A model generated the notes under the pieces. The model did not search any database. It was given only the letters and a program-made list of their open reading frames with translations, and was not told the DNA's origin. A stretch of DNA of 64,000 nucleotides, taken from NCBI GenBank assembly GCA_035582835.1, contig JAYKAV010000467.1:1705420-1769419 (forward strand), written 5' to 3'. This document shows, one piece after another, positions 1 to 11,600 of this stretch; position 1 is the stretch's first letter, and every line of letters starts with the position of its first letter. The position numbers were made by a program, and so were the translations under genes. Source of the DNA: Phoebastria nigripes. Its lineage: Eukaryota; Chordata; Aves; Procellariiformes; Diomedeidae.

Positions 1-3000
1 TTTTTTTTTTTTTTTGATCTGATTAACTTTCTTATAAGTTTCATCTTTTGGCTTTCTCTTTCCAAAGCTCTGAGGCGCATCTGTGGTTCCTCAAGAGTGG
101 CAAAACCAGAAGTAGGGCTTTTTTAGTTTGGTTGGCAGTGCTGAGATTTTTTTTTTTTTTTCCTTTTGCTTGCACTTGATTCTGTTTGCAAGCGATGAGG
201 AATGACAGGAGTGCACATAGGGAGGGTTTCTTGGCTGATTACATTTAAGCCAGGAATTCACTGTGAAAATAAAGCCAAGGGGTGATAAATAAAAGATGCA
301 ATCTTCTCTGGGAGACAGACACCCAGCGTGGGCTTTGCTTCACTTGCTCGCAGCAGTGGAATAGGCCTCCAGTGAGTAGTTGTGAAAGAAAAAAAGTAAC
401 TTTTTGTATGGCTTCAAAAGGGGGGGGTGCATTGAGTAATGCTGGCAAGGGTCAATGTGAAGAAAGAAAATATGCATAAATACAACTGAAGTGTTGACTG
501 CTGCTTCTGGAGCCCTTAAACGCATTCCAAACAAATGCTATACCTACTGCTGAAAATACATTTGCTTTGTTTTTTGTTGTTTTTTTTCCCAACCTTATGT
601 GAGCCTCCTTTGGAAGGCTGCGCAAAAATAGTGGTGGGAACTGGTGATACGAAACATGTCAGTTGTTCTGACAGAGGCCTTTGGCTTGCCTGGTGAGGGA
701 GTCGTGGAGCACTTGGGTAGGCTGGGTCCTGCTGTAGGAAAGTTCTTGGGTAATTTGGATAGGTAGCTGTGTCATTAGGGCCAGCTCTTGCCGGCAGGAT
801 ACTCCTTGTGAAGCAGAAAGGTGCAACTGTTAAAGCCAATTCAACTGGAGTGAGTTATATTGGGTGGAGAATGGAATTGGTTCCATATAATACGGCTGAA
901 TATGTAGCATTGAGGAAAACTTAACGTTGAGTTTATGTGAGTGCATGTTTAGTGACTGTATAAATGTGAACTTATGTTCTTTGCAGTGTGAGTAATGGAA
1001 ACTCTGTAAATGTTTACTATTGTACTGTGGAAAAGTGCAGTTACTGGACAAAGTACATTTTATTGCATATCAATTCTAACAGCCTTACTTGTAACACTAG
1101 GTATTACTATAAACAGGGAATGCAGGATTTGATTTCTGAGGGAGATGCATAAATTTCAGTTCAGTGGTAGTTAAATAGAACCATTTGCTTCTGAATTTAC
1201 ATTTTTTTTAGTCTAGCCCTGAATAAATACTCAGACAATTTTATCATGGCAACTCATTTCAAGCGGGAGAATTTCAAAAACCTTGTATCTACGCTCTGCT
1301 AAAAATCTTTATGTCATCCTGCTTCATGCCCCCCCAACTTCATCTCATGTGTGTGATGAAAAGAAAATCCTAAATAAAAGGAAGATGACACGTTAGTGAT
1401 ATGCACAAATGATGTTCTTAATAATCAAGCAGTAAAGTTATCTGCTAGCCTGTTTGAAGTTGAATGATATTGTCCTAGCATAATAATTAGCATCATTTAA
1501 TTTTGAAAGATTTTTCTCCAAAGAAGTTGGCTTCAAAATTCCACTTACATCTAATTTACTGATGTTTTTATAGCTTTTTGATACGTTTCAATTAGACACG
1601 AAGGATTTTCTTTTTTAATTTATTTAAAAAAAAAAAACAGAATGCGGGCTCCTAAAGCAAACCTTTTCAACTACATAAAACAGAGCTTTTCTACCATACG
1701 TGTTTTTCATTTATTTCAAACCAAGTATTTTTAGTAAAAATTACAGTCTAAACATGAAAGCACTTTGTGAGTAAATACAACAATCTGGAAGGAAAATTAG
1801 AAATTGACTGTGTTTCATTTGGCCAAATTTGTGAAGATGCCAGGAGTGAGCAGACAGTTTTAGATGGCGAAGTGTATATTTGGTTTCTGAGGTTAGTCCT
1901 GAATTAGTATACAGTACTGTATTGTCGTCACAGCTGTGGCTGTCAAGGTTAGAAAGAGGTGTGATCCCTCAATAGCACAGTCGACCTGGCGAGAGCCCTT
2001 AATGCAGCTATTCTAGGAGAAGAAAAAAAAAACCAACCCTGTGCCTCTGCTGGTATGACTCTTCTTGCTTGGGGAAAGGAGGAGACGGCCTTCACTGTAG
2101 TGCTGTAAAGCTCGGCTTTACTCCTGTAGCTGCATCCACATGAGAAGTACCTGAAGTGGTTTTTTGATATGTCATATAAGTACTCCTAGAGTATCCTTGT
2201 CTGTCTGTAATTTGAGGTCGGTTTGTCTTTGTTGTATAGACCCTGCTTGCTCATACAGGTCTTCCTTTAAGGCTTTACAGTCCTTTCCACAGCAGCATGA
2301 GGCTTTGTAGTCACCGTAGTCATGCCTCTTAGGTATGAATGGCAAGGGAGTGAGTTGGAGGGAAGAGACTCCTAGGGAAGGAAAATAATGTAAAGAATTA
2401 ATTGACTGGCACTTACCACAGCTCTAGAATTTAATGTTAATATTGTGAGCTAGAAAACTGCCTTGTCTGTGGAAGAGGGTTCAGGTGAACAGCGTCATCA
2501 GTGTGGAGCTGCAGACTCATTTTTCAGAAGCCCTTCAGTGATACGTGATCAGGGTGATGTAACCAAAATACTTTTTAGAGAAAAACAAAGTAAAATTTCT
2601 CAAGTGTAAAATAATGGTTGGAGCTCCCTGGATGTTTCTTTTGTTGGTTCTTAAATGAAGTTAAAGACTTGTGGATTTTTTTTTCCAATTTTCTTTTAAT
2701 GAGAAGTATTTATCTTCTGACTCAGAGGTGCTTTTATCATCTGTTGTTACAGCTGATTATCCCCCCCTTTCGTTTTTGTTGTGTGGGTTTGTTTTTTTTT
2801 TTCCCCCCCTTCTAAAATATGAGCTAAAAGTTCATGATTGCTTTCAAAACCAGGAGAAGCCATTTTTTCTCCAGGAAGAAGAGAAAGCTTTACAAGACCA
2901 CGTTGGTAACTGCTACATGTAATTCTGGTGGAATGTGTATTGTAGTCGGCAAATTTCAGATCCTTTTAATGGATGATGATTCTAATAATAATTTTTTGTT

Positions 3001-4976
3001 CTTTCTAGCCATCTTTACTCAAAACAATGTGAAATTGTGGAGCAAGTAAAACAAATGTAACTTCTCTTCTTTCAAGGTTTAGTTGTTTGAGTGCCAACAG
3101 AATAATGTAAAACACCTTTCTGTTGATAAAACCACACCAAGTGGTTTATTAGCAAAGCTGGCACAAATGTTTTTGTGCTGTGAGTTGTAATGCGCCTTTT
3201 AGCAGACATGATGATCTTCACTGATGCATACAATATAGTTCTAATTGTTCATGAAACTGGTAGGACACATGGATTTAGTACAAAATTTTTATTTAATGCA
3301 AGTAATACTAGGTTGTGTGACAAAACAAAGGCTGTCATTTGTGGAGATGCAAGCACTGTGTTTTGCATTAACTTCTTGGTGTCCTGTGATACTAAGTTGT
3401 CCTGGTACGTGTAGTGACCTTTTTCCAAGGGGAAAAGGTTGTTTTAAACTCTTCCCGTTTGAGGAGGAGAAGTTTATCTGCTGACATGCTGAAGGAACAA
3501 GCATGGTTTCTTCCACAGTCAGCCTGATGTTGGAGTTTGGTTAGGAATGTATGAGTAAAACAAGTAATCCAGAATTTGTTAATACAATATTGTGGTAGGG
3601 GAGTAAACAAATGATGTCTGACTTTTTGCTGGACTTTTTTTTGACTGAGTTCCAAGACTACTAGAGTCTTGCGAAAATATCTTCATTGATTCCAGTTTGT
3701 TTGCTTTAAGAAATAACTACCAATATTTCCAAGTTCCGGAACAGAAACAAGTAAACTCATTTTTAAATATTTCTTCCTGAAAGGGAGACATCTGAATGCA
3801 TTCCAGTTTCCTTGTTAGATTTGGAATGCAATGCATTAATTAGGGAACGCACAAGCTATTTTCAGTGTGTGTGCTCTGATGTACTATCCTTGACCTTGAA
3901 TAATTTCTTTGGAAACCCTGGGAAAAAAAAAGTGAGGGAGAAGAAGGAAAAAGCTTTCTTTCAAGACCAGATCACTCAATGTGGAAAATTTTGTAGATTG
4001 GCTCCTGCCTTTTTTCAGTCTTTCTAAAAATATCTAATCTGGATTTCAAGAGAAAGTAAGCATTTTAGGGTGATTTCAAGATAGGAAAATAAAACTTTAT
4101 ACTATCTTTCTATGTAATTATGAATAGTAGGATAAATGTAATAGGACGGTGTCAATACTGCTCTAGAATTTATTTAGCTTTTAAGGAAAAAATGAATTGT
4201 AAATCACTCCCCATCACAGTTTTTAAAACAAGGAATCTTATTTTCTATAAAGTTTTATATTGGGTTGACCTAACAAAGTTTTTCATTGGTTGTTTTAGGT
4301 CAGTTTTGATGTTTCTCATGTTTCATTTTTCCCATAACTTCAAGGCTTTCCTCACTTCCAAGAAAACAATTTTCATTTTCAAAGCTTGCTTTCTGTTTTA
4401 GAAAGTGATTCCATCTCTGTATATGATCAGATGTTTTGGTATGTAGCAATTCCTGAATTTGAGCCAGGTGTCATGCCAGCAACTGATGCCTGCGCATGCT
4501 GTATCTCTCCCTGTACTCTAACTTTCAGAGATGAACAATTAATTAATAGCAAAATCAGTGTGTGAGGGTAGGCTGGAACTATTTAAAAGTCGGCACTGGA
4601 CAAAATGATTTCCTTAAAAATCAGTAGCTAGTTGCTGCGTTTTGCCTTTATTTGCTTTTTTTAATGAACCTGTTAAAATTGAACCCTTACATAAGACTCT
4701 GGTAAAGTTCTAATTTAAAAAAAAAATAACCTACTTCGAGTGAAAAGTAGTATATTATCACGTACAGCAGTTTTTACTGGTGAAGGATAAAATACCTTAC
4801 AGTGTGCCATCTAATATATGTCTGCATGGGTTCAATTTTAATGTCACCTGCTGTCTAGGTAATCTAGTTATGTCAAGACAAATCATCAAGGTTTGTAGTA
4901 GCGTAACAAAATACGAGTGCAAACTTATGGTAGCACAGGAATGCAGCTGACATCCCTTAACTTGCGTTCTCTTTAG
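1..4976. other. Intronic sequence, no gene seen
   Basis: It starts with a 15-T run at 1-15 and contains further short T or A runs (about 150-162, 1626-1637, 2782-2803). No transposon, RNA gene or exon could be recognised. The short open frames here are chance frames. Confidence 0.6.
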
Positions 4977-4981
4977 CTGTT
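4977..4981. repeat. Left target-site duplication (CTGTT) of the solo LTR
   Basis: It is identical to 5560-5564, directly abutting the TG and CA ends of the LTR. This fixes the insertion boundaries to the base. Confidence 0.92.
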
Positions 4982-5559
4982 TGTTGTGGTTTAACCCTGG
5001 CAGCACCTAAACACCACGCAGCCGCTCGCTCACCCTGCTGCTCCGGTGGGATGGGGGAGAGAATCGGGAGGGCACGAGTAGGAAAACTCGCGGGTTGAGA
5101 TAAAAACAGTTTAATAATTGAAATAAAACAAAGTAGAACAGTAATGATAACAGTGATAACAACAACAACAATAGGATATACAAAACAGGCGATGCACAAT
5201 GCAACTGCTCACCACCCGCCGAACCGATGCGTTGCCGAACCGACCCGTTCCCGAAAAACGCGCGAGCCCGTCCCGGGACCCAGAGCCCCCCCACACCCTT
5301 AGTTTTTNTACTGAGCATGACGTCNCATGGTATGGAATACCCCATTGGCCAGCTGGGTCAACCACCCCGGCTATGCTCCCCCCGCCAGCTTCCCATGCAC
5401 CTGGCAGGGCATGGGAGGCCGAAAAGTGCCCGGTGCAAGCACCACCCAGCAAAACATCAATGGGCCATCAACGCTCCTATTATACCAAACCCAAAACACA
5501 GCACACCCNCCCCAGCTACTGGGAAGAAAGTTAACTCTGTCCCAGCCGGAACCAGGACA
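4982..5559 (-). mobile_element. Solo LTR of an avian endogenous retrovirus (ERVL-like), sense on minus strand
   Basis: The 578-bp element starts TGTTGTGGTTTAACCC and ends GGACA on the + strand, so it has the canonical TG...CA termini. It is flanked by a perfect 5-bp direct repeat CTGTT (4977-4981 and 5560-5564). A 5-bp target duplication fits ERVL (class III) elements better than the 6-bp of ERVK. The terminal sequence is one I recognise from abundant avian LTRs. On the minus strand the order is that of a retroviral LTR: a CCAAT box (complement of 5344-5348), a CRE-like TGACGTC (5318-5324), an A/T-rich TATA region near 5303-5310, then ATTAAA as a possible polyadenylation signal (complement of 5110-5115) and a C-rich U5 end. 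No internal gag/pol/env sequence lies beside it, so it is a solo LTR left by LTR-LTR recombination. Three ambiguous bases (5308, 5325, 5509) fall inside. Open frames across it are shadows. Confidence 0.93.
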
Positions 5560-5564
5560 CTGTT
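5560..5564. repeat. Right target-site duplication (CTGTT) of the solo LTR
   Basis: It is identical to 4977-4981. The match is exact, so neither junction has mutated since insertion. Confidence 0.92.
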
Positions 5565-5602
5565 TTTTCTGGGGGATTAGGTGGGAGAATTTACTGCATC
5601 TT

Positions 5603-5638
5603 TAAAAAAACAAAAACAAAAAAAGAAAAGAAAAAAAA
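5603..5638. repeat. A-rich low-complexity tract
   Basis: A run of A interrupted by single C and G bases lies about 40 bp beyond the LTR. It is a simple repeat with no sign of being a retrotransposon tail. Confidence 0.8.
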
Positions 5639-5639
5639 G

Positions 5640-8600
5640 GCCCACACTATTTTAACTGACAAAAGCTATCCTAATTTGTGAATATGCTGTCTGTGACGGG
5701 AACTAATTTGAAATTTTAAAAAGCTTTCATGTGCAACAAGGGTACAGATTTAATGCGAATTCTGATTGCCTGGAATGCAGTCAGCCTGACAGCATGTGAA
5801 TACTTGAGTACTGTCCAACAACTGCACTTGTTGTTCTGGGAGATCTGTCTCCTTGAACTTCCAGTTTTTCCTCTCGGTTTACTATTTAAGACTACCTATG
5901 TAAAATGCTTCTCTCAGCTGGATACGTATGCAGCCCTTGACATGGCTTCATAACCTTCTGTGACCTGGATCACTAGAGATGTCGGCTGGTACTGTACACT
6001 GGTTTGCATTCTCCTTCTTGCTACATGCCAATTACCATGATTTATGGGATGCCCTTGCGGTGCATTACCCTGCCGTCCTCTGAGGAAGTAGCAGTATGCA
6101 TCCAGTCTTTGTTGCCTTGGCCCCGCTATTGAAGACCAGGACGTGTATAAAACTTGTGATGTAAGTCACTATCTTAAAATAGTGGAAGTTTTCTCTGACT
6201 TAATTCTGCAGATGTGCAAACAGACCAGAGGAGTGTAGCCTTCTAATAGTAACTACAGTGTAGAGAATTCCTTTGTGGTTAAGTCAGAACTGATAAAAGG
6301 CCTGCTGTAGGAGCTGAGCTGTCATACAAAAGACTTTTTCTGGTTTGACACAATTCAGTATAGACTGAAGTGTCTCCTAATGTGGGCTTTTTACCAACAC
6401 TTTGTTAAACCCTTCTGAAAAATAAAAAACAGATTGTGAAAGAGGGGAATCTTCAACAGTGTTTAAAGTATATTTTAAGGTAATTGTGATGTGCACCATC
6501 ACACACTTCAAAAAGGAGAGCTTGATATTTTTTATTTCTTTATTTTTTTTTACTCTAACCCTCTACTTGTTGCAAGTGAGTGCTTTTGACAGTCTTGAAA
6601 TACCTGGAAATTTTTGCTTTGGAAATGCATGGGCAATAGCTGAGAAGGTCTGACGTTAATTGGAAGGATGCAGTAAAACCTGTCAGTAAGTTTAAATTCA
6701 CACTAGTAGAGCTAGCTGATCAGATAAATCGGAAGCTCGTTTACTGAATTAATGTGCTAAAAATTCAGGTGACTTACCTTTTGTCCTCCTTTATTTAGCA
6801 ATCTGCCTGTTTACATAAGTCATCTTTCATTGTTAATTGGTGTCAGACCTTTAATACGTTATGGGATTGTTGGAAAAATAAGTGGGGGAAAATGGCATAA
6901 TAAGAAGAAATTTCACAGAAGTAGGCATTAATATATATCTTTAGTGTGTGTATTTTTTTTGAACAAAAGTTAATTGCATTCAAACGATTGTTTTAAAGGC
7001 TGGGAAAATCAAATGTTGCATAGCTGTATGACTTCTAAGAAATGAGACACTTTGTACGCATGCCAAGTTTAACTGCTAACTGGTTACTGACAGCTGGTAG
7101 TAATGCAAATACAATGCAGGAACTGTGCAAGAATTGTGCAGCTGACTACAATGTTTAGTTTATAATGACTAATGAAATAAAGAACATTCGACCATTAAGG
7201 CATTTAAAATTGGATAAACTGTTTTATAAAGTGTGAGACAAATCTACAATCTCTAATGGAGTAGAGGATCAAGTTTGCATGTATTCTAATTATTTTTGTA
7301 TTTTTAAACTTGTGTTAAAAGCAAGGTGTTGGGTTAAAGGCTTTTACCAGCACTGGCGCTCTTGGATTTGTTTCCTTATGCTTAAAGTTTGTCGCTTTTT
7401 TTATTTTATACTAGTGTCCGCCTTCTCTCCGCATAGCAGCGTTCAGCTATGTGTGCAAGGCGTAGTGGCAGCACAAACTCTCTTCAGCAAATCAGCTTCT
7501 AGCTTACCCTTGTCGAGAGCAGCTGGTGAGCTTTATTATTAGTATTTAATATCTGCATTCAGCTTTGATATTTTGACTGGCCTAAAGTTCATAGAGCACC
7601 AATCCAGATTCAGTGATTAATGATGGGATTGATAGTATGTTTATGGAAAGTATAAATAAACGCAGGTAGTGTGGTGTTCAAGGTTTCATATGCTTGGTGG
7701 TTGGTCATTTTTGCCACTTACCTGCAGCTTTGGTTATGAAAGGACGGCAGATAAAATGTCTGTGTTAAGAATTCATTAACAAATATGTATACAGATAATC
7801 TTCCTGGAATCTTCTGGAAAATGTGAGCGAATCAGCGAAGTTGAGCGGAGAACCTTACAGCAAGCTATTGATTACTTGCACAGCAGTGTCCTCAATGAAG
7901 CACTTACTTTGCTTCTCCTGTTTGTGGAATACAATGCACTGCTTTGGGACGGTGAAAAGTAGTCTTGGTAAAACGCTCATTTGCATATTTACAAAGCTGG
8001 CCTCAGTGACCACATTAAGCATGGCTTGTGCTTCTTCAAGACAATTCTGCTGAGTCTGCTAATTTTAAAAGTTCAAGAACAGGGAAAAATCGATAGTCTA
8101 AATGAATTGTTTAATATATTAGCTAAAGGAAGAAAACCTGGAACACTTTTATGCTGAAATACTGTGTTATGACCAATGACAACTGCCTGTGCTGCTGCTG
8201 TTCTACATGCAAAATGAGTCTCAGTTCCTCCATTGATTTAGGTTGTAAACTGAAACCTTGCAAACTGACTGCAATTAGTGTCTTGGGGATAAAAATCAAG
8301 TCCATTATATTCTGTATCTGTGTCTGGATTTAGTGTAGCTATATTACACAGAAGCATGAAACCTCAATTTTGCTTCTTCTAGAGCAGAGGGATGAGGATG
8401 ACGTAAAACGTGCAGCTGTTTTTTAGCTTTTTGTTATTGCAAGCCGTGATATGTGAGAGCGCTATCATGCAGCTTTCCTGGTCAAATCGAAATGCATGAA
8501 TGAATAGAGGTGACTTCAGCTAAACACGCTATTAATGCGTGAATGGTAGGCAGTGACTAGGAATGGGACTTGATGTTACAGATGCTGTAGCAGTCTGATG

Positions 8601-11600
8601 GGATAAGGATGCTGAGAGTAACTTGATTAGTGCTACTTAAAAATTTTAGGAGCAGCATACCGCTCAGTTTTATTGACAGTTTTCAGTGATCGAATTTTAC
8701 ATTGTCGTGCATCCTGGCAATAATTTACAGGCTTGATTTCTAGGTAGTTATGTAGATGATAAATGTAAGTGGCTGTTTGGTGGCAGGAGTGAAGAAGTGT
8801 TTAGGAGTAAACAAGGGTTTGGCTCATTGAATAAGATGTACTTGAAGAGAAGAGAGGTAGAAAAATGCTGAGTTGACCTTTATTGATGAGAGGCTAGGAA
8901 GAGAAGTGGGGAAGTAGTGATGCCTGAGATAAGGTAGAGGTCAAAGACCTTAGTAGATCCCTGAAGAGGTGTATTTAAGGAGGATATAGTCTGAATGACT
9001 GCTCCCTCTATATGGTCTACTTTCAATGGGTATTAGCGAAGGCATGAAAACTGATAGATTCTTCCCTACAAAATGAAACAAAGCTTTCAAAATGGAAAGC
9101 AGGTTGGCAAACTGTAACTTAGCTGTCCTGTAGTTTTTGAAACTGTAAAATATGTTTAAAGTTATGAAGTGGGTGTTGTCTCACTCTCTTTTCAACCTTG
9201 CGTCCCAATTTCAATTTTATGAATAAGATGTATCTGATGCACAAAGGAAACACTCTGTTTTTCAGGAAGTGCTGAATTTCTGTTTATTTGAAAGGTGTTT
9301 GTTGGATTGTACTTCATCAGAAGCAGAAGCTACTTCTGTTGAGTCACGGTGGAGGCTCCACCATTACAGTGGTAAAACAAAACCATTGACTTCATTTTGT
9401 ACAACTGTTTGAGACAGATTTATTCATAGAGTTAAATATGCATTGATAAGATCATAGAATATAACAGAATTTCTTTTCCTATAAGCCATAGTCAAATTGT
9501 GGTTTAATTCTCCTCAACAGGCAACAAATGGCTTAATTTTAAAACATTGTATATTGCAAAAAGTGAAGACATGTTTTCTTATCTTTTTTTTTTCCCCACA
9601 GTGGTGAATATTTGTGGTATCCAGACTTGTGAACAACAGAGATGTATTTTTTTTCCAGGGTTATATGTTGTGCTGACCTGCGAATAAGGATGGGGGGTGC
9701 AGTGAGGAAGGACAGGAATCTGGTGAAGAGTGATGCACAGCTTTATTAGGTACTTCTTTAGACAAAGGTAGGAAGTAGGAAGGGGAAGAGGAAGAGAACT
9801 GAGCTGCTACAGTGGTGACCAGAAGTTTTTCCTGTGGATGAGAGGCCACGTGGAAGACAAACCTGATGTTGGTAGGGGTAGAAGAAAAATGGTAAAGATT
9901 GGAAACATAGAACAAATGCAAGCATTGTAATCTCAGTAGCTAAGAGATCCAAAGTTTTGTTGGGTTTAAAAGGAAGGACTTGTATATGCATGAGGGGACA
10001 AGGAAGGGTGCTGGTCAGAAAACTGAATACTCCCAGCATGTAGAGTAAGCTTGAGAGGAGCAAGATGGCAGTAAGATCAAAGCTGNTACTTCCTGATTAC
10101 TCAAAGTGTGAAATGATAGCTAGTGAAATGTTAGACTGGATGAATGGAAAGAGACGTGAATCATGGGCATGCACTTCAGTGAATCCTGCCTGTTATGAGC
10201 TCCATCTTCGCGTCCCTCCTTGAATAACAAAAGGAAGTTAAGAAGTAGAGATAAAGTGTTGAGAAACGTCTACTAAAAGGAGGAAGCAGAGGAGGATGAC
10301 TGTGCAATGAGACACTAAGCTGTGATTTTAGGAAGTAAAAGGAGAACCACAAAAGCCAGTAAAGGTCAAAGGTTCTGGGAGAGGAACCATCAATTTGTAT
10401 AAGCACTGAAAGGTAAAGGAATCCAAATCCTGAAACACATCTAGAAAAGATCTCCACTGGGGACCTTGATGAGAGCCATCCCAGTGTGATGCCCTGCACT
10501 GGAACCAGCAAAGGCCCAATGGCAGAACCACATTCCAGGCAAGGGCCTTGGTGTACTCAATGACTTGGCTGTGGGAGCGAGAAGATGGTGATGTGGGACA
10601 GGTGGTGGTGTGATATAACACAAGCACCTCAGGCAAAAGTTAATGGGTGAATGAGGTGGGGGAGTAAGCAGCATAAGAATGCAAAAAGAAGTCTGTATAT
10701 TCGCCTAGCATGCACATAGCTTGATTGGTAGGTAGGGGGTGTTATCTGTAGCTGTGTTTTGAGCCAGGCAGCCTAGGAGCGATAGCATTGCATTCAACCT
10801 TGGTGAGGAAATGAATGTCCTGAGCCTGGGGATGGGGTAGCATGGTGTGAGCGAGTAAGACAGAAAGTCAGAGGAGATCCAGCTGTATTGCAGCTGGTGC
10901 TGGTTTGATGTGCCAGAAGTAGAGTGGAAAGGGTATGTTTGCAGGGTGGGCTGGAGGTGGGACTAGTGTGGAGGTAACCTGCAATTTAATTTTCCGTCAG
11001 TAGCTGGGTACAAGTAGTGTAAGTTGCCAGTAGCATGTTCAGCATAGGCTGGAGGGACCTTTAATGGGCTCATCCCCCGCAGAGCTCAGTGCCCTGGCAC
11101 CCTGCTCTCAGCACTGAGCAGCTCCTCTTCCATAGGCAAAAGCACTGCTGGGCCTTTGGTCAGTTTGTTTTCTCACAGGAATGAATATATTTGTGAGCAG
11201 GGGGCTGTGGTGAGGTTTGTTAGCAATATGTGCTGTAGGTGTCTAATAGTAGTGTCCAGTGTGGTGGTTACAGCTTGTTAGCCCTGACGTGGGCATGCTG
11301 GTGCAGTGATACAGGGCCTCTATTAGCTTGAGCTGTGCCTGTCAGCTGTTCAGAGGTTCCTGTACCGGCCTACAAAACCCAGGCTGTGTCGTAAAGGTGG
11401 TGTGCTGATCAAAGGCCGAGACCAGTAGTCTACAGTCTTTGTAAATATGGGTTTAAAGTTAAAATACAAGCCTGATGTCTATCTTCTTTCTAAGGCTGGT
11501 AACCTTAGATTGCCTGGCAAAGATTATAAAAGACAAAGGCCATAAACCTTTACTATGAGAGAAGTTGAAACTGTATTTCCAGTAACAATTTAGCAGCATT

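Noticed and set aside
5007..5580. Overlapping open frames of 80-117 codons on both strands
   Set aside because: They lie entirely in the solo LTR, cross ambiguous bases and carry no retroviral protein motif. LTRs do not encode proteins here.
9448..9472. Possible antisense CR1 tail (ATCATAGAATATAACAGAAT)
   Set aside because: Only a short partial match, with no flanking GGTTGGAAGGGA-type sequence.
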